Assembly (NCBI GenBank): GCA_002316835.1
Contig: DCEG01000043.1
Span: 1 to 45,207 of the forward strand
Reading direction: 5' to 3'
DNA: 45,207 nucleotides
Source: Bacteroidales bacterium UBA1035
Lineage (GTDB): Bacteria; Bacteroidota; Bacteroidia; Bacteroidales; Dysgonomonadaceae
In this document: positions 31,100-40,852 of the stretch, piece after piece
Position numbering within the stretch: position 1 is the stretch's first letter
Layout: each line of letters begins with the position of its first letter
Program-made: the position numbers and the translations under genes
The notes under the pieces: generated by a model
Told to the model about the DNA's origin: nothing
The model's input: the letters and a program-made list of their open reading frames with translations, nothing else
Databases searched by the model: none

Positions 31100-33091
31100 T
31101 TAGTCTTTTGTATTTAGTAATTTATTAATTACGCTTTCCTCCACCAAATACGGCTCCGTAATATGATAGCCATCGGCGTGTGATTGGTTGAACTCTTGCA
31201 CGGTGCTTATCGCGTTTTCGTTGCGTGCCCACGAGCGGCGGGCAACACCGCCCATCACGTCCCACAGCATGGCAGAGCGAAGAATTTCGTCCACCCGTTC
31301 GCTGCCGTCGCACACCATTCCGAAACCACCGTTGATGGATTTTCCGATTCCAACGCCGCCACCGTTGTGCAGTGCCACGAGGCTCATTCCTCGTGCGGCA
31401 TTTCCGGCGAAGCATTGCACTGCCATATCTGCCATCACGTTGCTGCCGTCTTTGATATTGGCGGTTTCACGGAAGGGCGAGTCGGTGCCGCTCACGTCGT
31501 GATGGTCGCGTCCCAACATAATAGGGCCAACTTCTCCATGGCGAACCATTTCGTTGAATTTCAGAGCGATGTTCATTCTACCCAGCGCATCCTGGTACAA
31601 AATTCGGGCTTGTGTTCCGACAACCAATTGGTTTTTCTTGGCATCGCGAATCCATACCCAGTTATCTTTGTCTTGTCCACGACGATTGGGGTCGATGCAA
31701 TCCATAGCGGCTTTGTCCGTTTTTATCAAATCTTCGTGCTTTCCGCTCAGGCAAACCCAACGGAACGGGCCGTAACCGTAATCGAACAGTTCGGGCCCCA
31801 TAATATCTTCTACGTACGACGGCCAGATGAATCCATCTTTTTCGTCCACACCGTTTTTTGAAATCTCTTTCACGCCGGCATCGTAAATGGCTTTCATAAA
31901 CGAATTGCCGTAATCGAAAAAGTAAGTGCCTTGGGCAACCAATCGTTTGATAACGTTGAAATGGCGTACCAACGATTCGTCCACCAATTGATGGAATTTT
32001 TCACGGTCTTCTTTCAGCAGACGGGTACGCTCCTCGAACGAAATTCCGGCTGGGCAATATCCGCCCGTGTAGGGTTCGTGGCACGAAGTTTGGTCGCTCA
32101 ACAACTCGATGTGTATGTTGTTATCGGCTGCAAATTCCAATAAATCCACAATATTTCCGTGGTAGGCAATGGAAAGCGGCTCTTTGCGAGCCATGGCTTC
32201 GTGCGCCCAGTCAAATGCCTGCTGTTTGTCGGCAGTTATTTTGTGTACCCAACCTTGCGAGTGGCGGGTTTCGATGCGGGAGTAATCCACTTCGGCAACA
32301 ATGGATGCCGCGCCGGCTATATCGGCAGCTTTGGACTGTGCGCCGCTCATACCGCCCAAACCGGACGAAATAAACAGGTGTCCACGCAAATCGCCATCTT
32401 GCGGAACGCCCAATTTTTGCCTTCCGGCATTGAGCAATGTGTTGAATGTACCGTGCACAATGCCTTGCGGCCCAATATACATCCAGCCACCGGCAGTCAT
32501 TTGACCGTAGTTGGCAACGCCCATTTGCGCAGCAATTTCCCAATCGGTCAGGTTATCGAACTGCCCAATCATCATGGAGTTGGTAATGATTACACGGGGT
32601 GCATCGGGTTTCGATTTGAACAAACCTAACGGATGTCCGCTTTCCACCACCAGCGTTTGGTCTTGTGTCAATTCTTCCAAATACATCATTATCAGACGAT
32701 ATTGCATCCAGTTTTGGCACACTTGTCCGGTTTCTCCATAGGTTACCAATTCGTAGGGATAAAGAGCGATATCGAAGCACAAGTTGTTGTCAATCATCAC
32801 TTGGAACGCTTTGCCTTCCACGCATTTACCTTTGTATTGGTCGATGGATTTGGCTTTCAAATCGCCTTGCGGACGATAACGATAGCCGTAAATTTTTCCA
32901 CGTGTTTTGAGCTCTTCCAAAAATTCGGGAGCCAAAGTTTCGTGCAATTCCGTGGGAATATAGCGCAACGCGTTTTTTAATGCAATTTCGGTTTGAGCCG
33001 GCGTTAGTCGGAAGCCGCGGTCGGGCGCACGGCGAATACCATCTTTAAATTTCGGATATTCAGGTAACTTGTTGGATAAGGTTATTTTCAT
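31100..33091 (-). CDS. hutU: Urocanate hydratase, long form
   Basis: A 663-residue urocanase that hydrates urocanate to imidazolone propionate with tightly bound NAD, second step of the pathway. ATG 33091 (MKITLSNKLPEYPKF) is chosen; an upstream in-frame start would add Cys-rich, gene-unlike residues and overlap the promoter. Motifs include GQMTAGGWMYIGPQGIVHGT, SSGLGGMSGAQSKAADIAG near the cofactor site, QTSCHEPYTGGYCPAG and GRDHHDVSGTDSPFRET. At 663 residues it is about 100 longer than the common proteobacterial form and resembles the longer eukaryote-like class. It is the first hut gene, behind a consensus promoter. Confidence 0.97.
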   Translation of the reverse strand: MKITLSNKLPEYPKFKDGIRRAPDRGFRLTPAQTEIALKNALRYIPTELHETLAPEFLEELKTRGKIYGYRYRPQGDLKAKSIDQYKGKCVEGKAFQVMIDNNLCFDIALYPYELVTYGETGQVCQNWMQYRLIMMYLEELTQDQTLVVESGHPLGLFKSKPDAPRVIITNSMMIGQFDNLTDWEIAAQMGVANYGQMTAGGWMYIGPQGIVHGTFNTLLNAGRQKLGVPQDGDLRGHLFISSGLGGMSGAQSKAADIAGAASIVAEVDYSRIETRHSQGWVHKITADKQQAFDWAHEAMARKEPLSIAYHGNIVDLLEFAADNNIHIELLSDQTSCHEPYTGGYCPAGISFEERTRLLKEDREKFHQLVDESLVRHFNVIKRLVAQGTYFFDYGNSFMKAIYDAGVKEISKNGVDEKDGFIWPSYVEDIMGPELFDYGYGPFRWVCLSGKHEDLIKTDKAAMDCIDPNRRGQDKDNWVWIRDAKKNQLVVGTQARILYQDALGRMNIALKFNEMVRHGEVGPIMLGRDHHDVSGTDSPFRETANIKDGSNVMADMAVQCFAGNAARGMSLVALHNGGGVGIGKSINGGFGMVCDGSERVDEILRSAMLWDVMGGVARRSWARNENAISTVQEFNQSHADGYHITEPYLVEESVINKLLNTKD

Positions 33092-33133
33092 ACTTAGATT
33101 ACAATTTGTAAAGCATTTAGCGTTAATTTGACA

Positions 33134-33165
33134 CAAAAATAGATATAATAGTTCTTTCAACCAAA
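33134..33165 (-). promoter_or_regulatory. Consensus promoter of the hut cluster
   Basis: On the - strand TTTG (33162-33165) is followed after exactly 20 bases by TATTTTTG (33134-33141), an ideal Bacteroidetes promoter, 42 bases before the hutU ATG. It is divergent from the cutC promoter. No HutC-like operator or regulator gene is evident. Confidence 0.75.
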
Positions 33166-33229
33166 TGATAAGGAATGTTTTTAATCTAAATGTCGGGTTC
33201 TAAAACTTAGCTATTGTTTTCAGAATAGT

Positions 33230-33237
33230 TATCTTTG
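33230..33237 (+). promoter_or_regulatory. -7 promoter box for cutC-GH20
   Basis: TATCTTTG, matching TAnnTTTG, 29 bases before the cutC ATG. The -33 box is weak (TTAG at 33207-33210, 19 bases upstream). Confidence 0.55.
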
Positions 33238-33266
33238 TATATTCATTTTTTAAATAATCAATTTTA

Positions 33267-34016
33267 ATGGATTATAAGTTAGAAATTTGCGCCAATTCCG
33301 TCCTTAGTTGCGTTGAAGCGCAAAAAGGTGGGGCTTATCGCGTTGAATTGTGTGCAGGAATTCCCGAAGGCGGCACAACACCCTCCTACGGAGATATTGC
33401 AATGGCAAGAGAATTGCTCAACAAAACAAAATTAAACGTAATAATCCGTCCCCGGGGAGGCGATTTTCTGTATTCTGAACTGGAGCACCAAATTATGCTC
33501 AAAGATATTGAAATTTGTCGTAAATTAGGTGTTGACGGTGTGGTAATCGGTTGCCTTACACCGGAAGGTGATGTGGATATGCGACGTTGCCAGGAATTAG
33601 TTGAAGCAGCAGGCGAAATGGATGTTACGTTTCACCGCGCATTCGACATGTGTCGCGACCCATTTAAAGCCATGGAAGACATTATCTCATTGGGGTGTAA
33701 AATAATTCTCACCTCGGGGCAACAACCAAAAGCCGAACAAGGAATTTCATTACTCAAACAATTGATAAAACGAGCCAACGAACGCATTGTTATTATGCCC
33801 GGAAGCGGTGTAAATGCTCAAAACATTGCAAAAATAGCACAAGAAACAGGAGCTACACAGTTGCATCTTTCAGCACGACAGTCAATTGAAAGCCAAATGA
33901 TTTACAGAAATCCTAATTTAAAAATGGGTGGCACGAACGTAGTTATTAACGAGTACGAACAAAACATTACCAGTGCAGAAAAAGTAAAAAATACGCTGAA
34001 TATATTGAACAGTTAA
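33267..34016 (+). CDS. cutC: CutC family protein
   Basis: A 249-residue TIM-barrel protein of the CutC family. Conserved stretches are LEICANSVLSCVEAQKGGAYRVELC, EGGTTPS, IRPRGGDFLYS, VTFHRAFDMCRDP and MPGSGVNAQNI. The family was linked to copper homeostasis by early Escherichia coli genetics; that role has been questioned, and an enzymatic role on a carbohydrate-related substrate is possible. Here it precedes a beta-hexosaminidase by 32 bases on the same strand, apparently one operon, which favours a sugar link over metals. No signal peptide. Family certain, function uncertain. Confidence 0.93.
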   Translation: MDYKLEICANSVLSCVEAQKGGAYRVELCAGIPEGGTTPSYGDIAMARELLNKTKLNVIIRPRGGDFLYSELEHQIMLKDIEICRKLGVDGVVIGCLTPEGDVDMRRCQELVEAAGEMDVTFHRAFDMCRDPFKAMEDIISLGCKIILTSGQQPKAEQGISLLKQLIKRANERIVIMPGSGVNAQNIAKIAQETGATQLHLSARQSIESQMIYRNPNLKMGGTNVVINEYEQNITSAEKVKNTLNILNS

Positions 34017-34048
34017 TAAAAGAATATCGTTTTTAAAATAAAAATAAC

Positions 34049-36385
34049 ATGAAGAAAGTTAGAATTTTCACCATACTTCTCGCAGCAATAACTCTGTTGT
34101 TTTCTTGTTCACAAAAAGGAAACAAAAATGCAGAGTCTGCCAACTACGAAGTAGTTCCATTACCGTCAGAGATAGCTGCATCGGAAGGGAATCCGTTTGT
34201 TCTCTCCCAATCCGTAAAAATCGTATATCCTGCAGGAAACGAAAAAATGCAACGTAACGCAGAGTTTTTATCCCAGTTCCTTGATGTATCGACAGGAATA
34301 AAACCGTCTGTTACCACTTCTACATCGGATAAAAATGTCATTATTCTTGCACTTGGTTTGCAAAATCAAAACGCTGAAGCGTATGAAATTGTAGTTAACG
34401 GGAACACAATTACCATAACCGGGGCAAGTGAGGCCGGCGCTTTCTACGGAATACAAACATTACGAAAATCTATTCCTGAAAATGCAACATCAGTGACTTT
34501 TCCGCCGGTCACAATTAAAGATGAACCCCGGTTTACTTATCGGGGGATGATGCTTGATGTAGCCCGCCATTTTGAATCGGCGGATTTTGTAAAAAAATAT
34601 ATCGATATTCTGGCCTTACACAATATAAATCGTTTTCACTGGCATCTGACTGACGATCAGGGTTGGAGAATTGATATAAAAGCCTATCCGAAACTCACTG
34701 TTATTGGCTCACAGCGTGAACAAACTGTCATCGGTAGAAACACAGGAGAATACGACGGTAAACCGCATGGAGGTTTTTACACTCAGGAAGAGATCAAAGA
34801 TATTGTTAAATACGCCGAAGACCGCTATATCACCATCATTCCCGAAGTGGATCTTCCGGGACATATGCTGGCAGCTCTTACTGCATATCCCGAATTAGGT
34901 TGTACAGGCGGGCCATATGAAGTAGCCACTTCCTGGGGAGTTTTCGATGATGTACTTTGTGCAGGAAACGATTCTACATACATCTTTCTTGAAAGTGTAC
35001 TTACGGAAGTTATGGAATTATTCCCTTCCAAGTATATTCATATCGGTGGTGACGAAAGTCCTAAAGTACGCTGGGAACAATGCCCTAAATGTCAGGCTCG
35101 TATCAAAGAGTTGGGGTTACGTGACAAAGACGGACATCAGGCTGAACACTATCTGCAAAGTTACGTTACTGCCCGTATCGAGAAATTTCTGAACGATAAA
35201 GGCAGAAACATTATCGGCTGGGACGAAATTCTGGAAGGTGAATTGGCGCCCAACGCCACTGTGATGTCGTGGCGCGGAATGGGAGGCGGCATAAAAGCAG
35301 CTCAAATGGGACACGATGTTATTATGACGCCTACCGATTATTGCTATTTTGACTATTATCAAACCCAAAATACAGATGGAGAACCATTAGCCATTGGAGG
35401 ATACGTTCCTATTGATAAAGTGTACAGTTTTGAACCCGTTCCTGAAGTATTAACTACAGAACAAAAATCACATATTCTAGGGGCACAAGCAAATTTGTGG
35501 ACGGAATACATAAAAACATCCGATCACGTGGAGTACATGATAATGCCGCGTATTGCTGCGCTTTCGGAAGTGCAATGGGTAAAATCTGAAAAGAAAAATT
35601 ACAAGGAATTCCTTACCCGATTACCAAGACTACTCAATCTGTACAGCAAACTGGGTTATAATTTCGCAACTCACGTTTTTGATGTGCAGGCTAAAATGAC
35701 TCCTAATTTTGAAACAAACTCGCTCGATGTGGAACTGTCAACCATTGATGATGCACCTATCTATTACACATTGGATGGTACAGAACCAACAGCTTCATCA
35801 ACAAAATACGATGGTAAATTCTCCATCAAAGAAAACTCCGAAATGAAAGCCGTTGCTATTCGCGAAGGAGGAAATACAAGTAAGGTTCTTTCTGAAAAAA
35901 TTAATGCAAGCAAAGCCAGTTATAAACCCATCGCACTATTGACAAAACCGGACCCAAACTATAAATATGGAGGTGAAGGCATGTTGGTTGACGGACTTTT
36001 TGGAAGCAGCACAAACTATAAAACGGGGAAATGGCTAGGGTTTGGCGGAGTGGATATCGTTGCAATAATCGATATGCTTGAACCCACAGAAATTTCAACT
36101 GCCGAAGTTCGCAATTGCGTAGTAACGGGCGATTGGATTTTCGATGCGTCGGAAATAATTTTGGAATCATCCAATAACGATTCCATATTTACTACTGTCA
36201 ACAGCCAAAAACTACTGGACGCCAACACTACACACTGGTCGGACATAACTACTCATACATTGTCGTTCGATCCCGTAACAGCGCGTTATTATAAGCTGAC
36301 ACTTAAACCTACGGTTATGCCGGCATGGCATCCCGGAAAAGGAAACAAAGCCTATTTGTTTATTGATGAAATTACGTTGAATTGA
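34049..36385 (+). CDS. GH20 beta-N-acetylhexosaminidase, lipoprotein
   Basis: A 778-residue lipoprotein (lipobox LFSC, C20) that removes terminal N-acetylglucosamine or N-acetylgalactosamine. After an N-terminal GH20b-type domain (about 30-165), the TIM barrel starts FTYRGMMLDVARHF. HWHLTDDQGWRIDIKAYPKLT and the catalytic Asp-Glu pair D335-E336 in HIGGDESPKVRW, for the substrate-assisted mechanism, are intact. Residues about 560-630 (PIYYTLDGTEPTAS) form the chitobiase C-terminal domain, and about 640-778 resemble an F5/8-type discoidin domain for carbohydrate binding. It follows cutC and ends at a terminator. Likely acts on host glycans, chitin fragments or peptidoglycan sugars. Confidence 0.96.
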   Translation: MKKVRIFTILLAAITLLFSCSQKGNKNAESANYEVVPLPSEIAASEGNPFVLSQSVKIVYPAGNEKMQRNAEFLSQFLDVSTGIKPSVTTSTSDKNVIILALGLQNQNAEAYEIVVNGNTITITGASEAGAFYGIQTLRKSIPENATSVTFPPVTIKDEPRFTYRGMMLDVARHFESADFVKKYIDILALHNINRFHWHLTDDQGWRIDIKAYPKLTVIGSQREQTVIGRNTGEYDGKPHGGFYTQEEIKDIVKYAEDRYITIIPEVDLPGHMLAALTAYPELGCTGGPYEVATSWGVFDDVLCAGNDSTYIFLESVLTEVMELFPSKYIHIGGDESPKVRWEQCPKCQARIKELGLRDKDGHQAEHYLQSYVTARIEKFLNDKGRNIIGWDEILEGELAPNATVMSWRGMGGGIKAAQMGHDVIMTPTDYCYFDYYQTQNTDGEPLAIGGYVPIDKVYSFEPVPEVLTTEQKSHILGAQANLWTEYIKTSDHVEYMIMPRIAALSEVQWVKSEKKNYKEFLTRLPRLLNLYSKLGYNFATHVFDVQAKMTPNFETNSLDVELSTIDDAPIYYTLDGTEPTASSTKYDGKFSIKENSEMKAVAIREGGNTSKVLSEKINASKASYKPIALLTKPDPNYKYGGEGMLVDGLFGSSTNYKTGKWLGFGGVDIVAIIDMLEPTEISTAEVRNCVVTGDWIFDASEIILESSNNDSIFTTVNSQKLLDANTTHWSDITTHTLSFDPVTARYYKLTLKPTVMPAWHPGKGNKAYLFIDEITLN

Positions 36386-36417
36386 TTCTCAAAATAAGTC
36401 ACGACACTATTATAATC

Positions 36418-36450
36418 AAAAAACATACTGGAAATTCCGGTGCGTTTTTT
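36418..36450. terminator. Terminator between GH20 and nhaD
   Basis: A 14-bp stem (36418-36431 with 36437-36450, one mismatch and two wobbles) with loop AAATT, flanked by six A and six T. It lies between convergent genes and can end both; pairing is better on the + strand, favouring GH20. Confidence 0.75.
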
Positions 36451-36474
36451 ACAAGATTCCAAATCATTTCTTTT

Positions 36475-37881
36475 TCATGCCATCGCCAAAAACACCAGAA
36501 TACCTGAAATGTATCCCAATATTGCCAATGGGGTGAATCGTTTCAGATAATATCCAAAACTGATTCTTTCCATTCCCATTACCGCAACACCCGTTGCCGA
36601 ACCAATAATAAAAATGCTTCCTCCCGTTACAGCACAATACGCCAAAAGTGTCCAGAAACCACCATCGGCAACAAAATATTGCATATAAGGTGTAACAGCA
36701 GCCGAGGTTTCAAGCACCGGATACATACCCATAGTAGCAGCTACGAGGGCCACGTTATCCACCAGCGACGAAATTGCACCACTGATTACACTAATAACAT
36801 ATGGTTCCTTTATATTCGACGAAAGCATATCGGCAAAAAGTGTGAGTTGTCCGCCCACATTCAATGCTGCCACCGACATCAGAATTCCGAGAAAAAAGAA
36901 AATAGTAGGTAAGTCTACCGAACGTGATAAAGTAGGGATGCGCAACTTATCCGATTCACGAATATCATTTATCCGTCCATACATCAAATCGGTGTATATC
37001 CACAAAAAAACCAGCCCAATCAGCACACACATGAAAGCTGGCAAATGAGTTATAGTTTGAAAAACAGGAACAAACGCAAGCGATGAAATTCCAATCCAGA
37101 AAATAATTATTCTCGATTTATTCGGTATACGCTCTATGTAAATGTCATCTGCCGAAACATCACTGCTTTGACGTAAGGTTGTTCCTTTCTTGAATAACCA
37201 AAAATCAGCAATTATCAATGGAATCAACAAGTTTGCCAATGCCGGCAGAAACAGATGCGATATTTGATGCCACGCAGTGATGTTTCCACCTGTCCACAAC
37301 AAGAGCGTTGTTACGTCACCAATAGGAGACCATGAACCGCCCGCGTTTGCCGCCAGGATAATAATGCTGGCGTATTTCATTCTGTCGGTATGATCGGGAA
37401 CCAGTTTGCGAAGAACAGCAATAAGCACGATGGCGGCCGCCAGATTATCGAGTAAAGCAGAAAAGAAAAAAGACGAAAAGCCAATAAACCACATTAATTT
37501 ACGCTTATTTTCGGTACGTAGTGAGCGAGAAATAGCCAAAAAACCGCCGTGTTTATCGACAATGTTAACGATAAGTAGCGAACACATCACGAAAAATAAT
37601 GTTTGCGCCACATCACCCAGGTGAGGAACAAATGCCCTTTCGGTAAAATAGTGCACGACTTGATCTTTGGCAGGAAGACTCTCCAACTCCGTTTGTTTTA
37701 CAAAGTTTAAAAAGTCCGGATTTTGACGTTCTACCAAAATATTTTGTGAGTCGGACCCAAGCATCAACCAAAGTGTGATGCTCATAAATAACGCCGTTGC
37801 AGATTTATTTACCTTAATTATATCCTCGAGCGCAATAGCGATAATGCCGAGGATAAACACAACTGGCATAACATAGTACAT
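36475..37881 (-). CDS. nhaD: NhaD-type sodium/proton antiporter
   Basis: A 468-residue inner-membrane antiporter of the NhaD/ion transporter superfamily, exporting Na+ or Li+ for protons. About 12-13 hydrophobic helices are visible. Conserved polar stretches within helices include FFSALLDNLAAAIVLIAVL, NAGGSWSPIGDVTTLLLWTGG, SSLVDNVALVAATMGMYP and GGSIFIIGSATGVAVMG, which carry the Asp, Asn and Ser residues expected for ion binding. It follows nfo by 13 bases and is probably cotranscribed from the nfo promoter. No defect seen. Confidence 0.95.
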   Translation of the reverse strand: MYYVMPVVFILGIIAIALEDIIKVNKSATALFMSITLWLMLGSDSQNILVERQNPDFLNFVKQTELESLPAKDQVVHYFTERAFVPHLGDVAQTLFFVMCSLLIVNIVDKHGGFLAISRSLRTENKRKLMWFIGFSSFFFSALLDNLAAAIVLIAVLRKLVPDHTDRMKYASIIILAANAGGSWSPIGDVTTLLLWTGGNITAWHQISHLFLPALANLLIPLIIADFWLFKKGTTLRQSSDVSADDIYIERIPNKSRIIIFWIGISSLAFVPVFQTITHLPAFMCVLIGLVFLWIYTDLMYGRINDIRESDKLRIPTLSRSVDLPTIFFFLGILMSVAALNVGGQLTLFADMLSSNIKEPYVISVISGAISSLVDNVALVAATMGMYPVLETSAAVTPYMQYFVADGGFWTLLAYCAVTGGSIFIIGSATGVAVMGMERISFGYYLKRFTPLAILGYISGILVFLAMA

Positions 37882-37894
37882 AAATTGATTCTTA

Positions 37895-38737
37895 TTATTT
37901 GATTAATGAACGAAGCAGTTGAATTTCATCTGCCCATAACGATTCGTCCGGAGTTTCAAGAATGAGCGGCATATTGTTGAAGCGACTGTCGTTCATTATA
38001 AATGAGAATAAATCCATTTTCATCAACCCTTTACCTAAGCTGTCGTGACGATCTACCCGAGACGCCAGTTCTTTTTTAGAATCGTTTATGTGCATCCCTT
38101 TCAGATAATTGATTCCCACAATCTCATCGAATTTGCGAAAAGTACTTTCAAATCCCTCACGGGTTCTTATTTCATAACCCGCAGCCAGCGTGTGAGCTGT
38201 ATCCAGACATACTCCTACCCGACTTTTATCCTCTACTTTATCAATTATATGGGCGATCTGTTCGAATGTGTGTCCCAGATTAGTTCCTTGCCCTGCCGTA
38301 TTTTCGATCACAGCGGCAACCCCGTTAGTTTTTTCGAGTGACATATTGATAGATTCAGCAATTCTGTCCAAACAATCATCAATCGATATCTGATTCAAAT
38401 GGCTGCCGGGATGAAAATTAAAACGATTTAACCCCAGTTGTTCGCAACGCTTCATTTCATCTAAAAAAGCGGAGCGTGATTTTTTTAATCCTTCTTCCTC
38501 GGGATGTCCCAGGTTGATAAGATAACTGTCGTGCGGGAGGATATGATCGGGCGAAAAACCGTATTCCTCGCATCGGGATTTAAATAAATCGATATTCTGC
38601 TGCGTATAAGGTGCAGCAAACCATTGACGTTGATTTTTGGTAAAAAAAGCGAAGGCATTTGCTCCTATCAAATGTGCATTAACCGGCGCATTTTCCACAC
38701 CACCGGATGCACTGATGTGTGCTCCAACATACTTCAT
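37895..38737 (-). CDS. nfo: Endonuclease IV (AP endonuclease)
   Basis: A 280-residue TIM-barrel enzyme that cuts DNA 5' of abasic sites in base excision repair, using three zinc ions. The metal ligands are all in place: [49 protein letters not shown] and LETP. The N-terminus [15 protein letters not shown] is typical and length is standard. A TATCTTTG box lies 34 bases upstream, so it heads the nfo-nhaD unit; the functional link between the two is not obvious. Confidence 0.97.
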   Translation of the reverse strand: MKYVGAHISASGGVENAPVNAHLIGANAFAFFTKNQRQWFAAPYTQQNIDLFKSRCEEYGFSPDHILPHDSYLINLGHPEEEGLKKSRSAFLDEMKRCEQLGLNRFNFHPGSHLNQISIDDCLDRIAESINMSLEKTNGVAAVIENTAGQGTNLGHTFEQIAHIIDKVEDKSRVGVCLDTAHTLAAGYEIRTREGFESTFRKFDEIVGINYLKGMHINDSKKELASRVDRHDSLGKGLMKMDLFSFIMNDSRFNNMPLILETPDESLWADEIQLLRSLIK

Positions 38738-38771
38738 AACTTCTGATTTTAATTATTCAAATTGAATGTCG

Positions 38772-38779
38772 CAAAGATA
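38772..38779 (-). promoter_or_regulatory. -7 promoter box for nfo-nhaD
   Basis: TATCTTTG on the - strand, 34 bases upstream of the nfo ATG; no clear -33 box at the usual distance. Confidence 0.55.
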
Positions 38780-38852
38780 CATGATAAAGATTGAAATTAT
38801 AAAAAAACAGTTGTTTTTGTACAGAATTTCTTAATGAAATCATAATATTTAT

Positions 38853-38860
38853 TATCTTTC
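38853..38860 (+). promoter_or_regulatory. Possible -7 box for the YbjQ gene
   Basis: TATCTTTC differs from TAnnTTTG only in the last base and lies 33 bases before the ATG at 38894, the spacing seen for other genes here. Confidence 0.4.
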
Positions 38861-38893
38861 GGAAAATTAATAACTGAATAAAACACATCCACT

Positions 38894-39214
38894 ATGTTAA
38901 TTACAACAACAAACACAATTGAAGGAAGACGCATTGTCGCTTATTACGGGATAGTAACAGGCGAAACCATTATCGGTGCCAATATTGTAAAGGATTTTTT
39001 CGCCTCCATAACCGATATTGTTGGGGGACGTTCGGGCAAATACGAACAGGTGCTTCGCGAGGCCAAACAAATTGCCCTCCGCGAAATGGAAGAAAATGCC
39101 GCCAGAATGGGAGCAAACGCTATTATTGCAGTCGATTTAGACTACGAAACCATTGGCGATAAAGGAAGTATGATGATGGTTTCTGCATCCGGAACGGCGG
39201 TGAAAGTGGAGTAA
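38894..39214 (+). CDS. YbjQ family (DUF74) protein
   Basis: A 106-residue cytoplasmic protein of the YbjQ/DUF74 family, a small beta-rich fold that assembles into pentamers and is often labelled heavy-metal-binding on slim evidence. [23 protein letters not shown], the central [36 protein letters not shown] and the C-terminal [11 protein letters not shown] are all typical (central stretch spans residues about 49-83). Length is normal. It lies alone between divergent nfo and the downstream redox operon; the 86-base gap to the next gene shows no TAnnTTTG box, so read-through is possible. Confidence 0.92.
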   Translation: MLITTTNTIEGRRIVAYYGIVTGETIIGANIVKDFFASITDIVGGRSGKYEQVLREAKQIALREMEENAARMGANAIIAVDLDYETIGDKGSMMMVSASGTAVKVE

Positions 39215-39300
39215 AGGACGTTGGAAACATTATGGTGACACTACTTGAAAGACATCCGATTCACTAAAAAATAAGTCATAATAGAAAAACACTTTAAACG

Positions 39301-40818
39301 ATGAAAAAAATCAATCGACGCGATTTCTTAAGCTATACCGGTTCGGCAGTAGCCTTTACTATTATTCCACGAAACGTGCTCGGAGGAACCGGATTTATAG
39401 CTCCAAGCGATAAAATAGCCCTTGGACTTATCGGTGCAGGAATGCAACAAATGGGTGAGTTGGTAAACTTGATTCCCGACGATCGGATTCAGGTTGTTTC
39501 CGTTTGTGACCCAAATAAATATCCTATCGGATACCGGCAATGGGGCGCTGGAAACGGGCTGAAGAACAGCGTACGGAAACTGTTGGGAGACTCATCGTGG
39601 GGAGGCGAAGTAAACGTAACGGCAGGCAGGGATTGCGGGCAGAGTTTTGTAAATCAGTACTACGCCAAGAAACGGAATGTGAGAAATTATTCTGCTTGTG
39701 CTGCCTATTCAGATTTCCGGGAGATGCTGGAAAACGAAAAAAGCATGGATGCCGTAAAAATTATCGTTCCCGATCATGCCTATCCGCCTATCATAATCAA
39801 TTCGTTAAAAAAGGGTAAACATGTAATTGCCCACAAACCATTGGGAAATCGTGTTTCTGAAACAAGAGCAGTTTTTGATGCTGTAAAAGCAAACCCTCAT
39901 TTAACTACTCACATGCTTGCGTGGGGACCAATTCATGACAGGTACGAAACCGTGAAAAAGTGGATTGACGATGGTGTAATCGGCACATTGAAAGAAATAC
40001 ACAACTGGTCTTTCAGACCGGTGTGGCAACAGTGGCAAACATATTTTGCGGAACGGCCTGAAATCCCGAAAGGATTCGATTGGGATCTGTGGTTGGGAGC
40101 ATGGCCAAACAGGCCTTATCATCCCAATTACACACACACCGTATATCGCGGATGGTATGATTTCGGTGCCGGAAGCATCGCCGATATGGGTATTTACAGC
40201 CTGTGGCCTCTGTTTACGACTTTTGGAGTAGATACTCCGCCCTATTCGATAGAAACAATGGGCACGACCACAAAAACGATTGGAGAGCACGATGAAATGA
40301 AAGATGTTCACAACAACGTTGCTTTTCCGTTATCATCGGTTGTCAGATGGAAATTTGCCGCTTCAAAAGGGACAGGCCCTTTCGACCTTTTCTGGTACGA
40401 CGGCGGTATGAGACCTCCTACTCCGCCCGAAATTGAAATAGACAATAAAGAGCTGGAAAGTGAAGGAATGATGTTCGTAGGTGATAAAGGAAAGATTCTG
40501 GGAGGTTTCCGTTGCGAAAATCCGGTCATAATTCCCGAATCCAGAATGATGGAAGTAACAGGCAAAAAAGCTTACGATCAGCCCGGTCCGGAAAAAAATG
40601 CAACTGATATATGGATCGATGCCATTTTGAACAATAAGCAATCGCCGGGAAATATGTTGGATTCGTGGCCGATCATCGAAACGGCACATCTGGCAACTGC
40701 CGCGTTCAGAACAGGAAAAAAAATAATCTACGATCACAAGAATATGAAAATCACAAATATTCCTGACGCCAACAAATACCTGTATCGATCTGAGTACAGG
40801 AAAGGTTGGGAAATTTAA
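39301..40818 (+). CDS. Tat-exported Gfo/Idh/MocA family oxidoreductase
   Basis: A 505-residue member of the Gfo/Idh/MocA superfamily with a Tat signal (NRRDFLSYTGSAVAFTIIP), so it is exported folded, probably with its dinucleotide cofactor already bound. The Rossmann start is IALGLIGAGMQQMG, and HVIAHKPLGN is the local form of the catalytic EKP motif, with His-Lys-Pro in place of Glu-Lys-Pro. Length exceeds cytoplasmic relatives (about 350), as is common for exported members. Such proteins oxidise sugars, including C3 oxidation of glycosides, or use a trapped NAD non-classically. It leads the operon with a sugar isomerase-like protein and a GMC dehydrogenase. Confidence 0.9.
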   Translation: MKKINRRDFLSYTGSAVAFTIIPRNVLGGTGFIAPSDKIALGLIGAGMQQMGELVNLIPDDRIQVVSVCDPNKYPIGYRQWGAGNGLKNSVRKLLGDSSWGGEVNVTAGRDCGQSFVNQYYAKKRNVRNYSACAAYSDFREMLENEKSMDAVKIIVPDHAYPPIIINSLKKGKHVIAHKPLGNRVSETRAVFDAVKANPHLTTHMLAWGPIHDRYETVKKWIDDGVIGTLKEIHNWSFRPVWQQWQTYFAERPEIPKGFDWDLWLGAWPNRPYHPNYTHTVYRGWYDFGAGSIADMGIYSLWPLFTTFGVDTPPYSIETMGTTTKTIGEHDEMKDVHNNVAFPLSSVVRWKFAASKGTGPFDLFWYDGGMRPPTPPEIEIDNKELESEGMMFVGDKGKILGGFRCENPVIIPESRMMEVTGKKAYDQPGPEKNATDIWIDAILNNKQSPGNMLDSWPIIETAHLATAAFRTGKKIIYDHKNMKITNIPDANKYLYRSEYRKGWEI

Positions 40819-40852
40819 TCGAAATAATGTACAATTTTAAAAATCAAAACAT

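Noticed and set aside
31184..31861. Long open frame (225 codons) on the + strand opposite hutU
   Set aside because: It lies wholly antisense to the well-conserved hutU, has no recognisable domain and reflects its GC-rich third positions.
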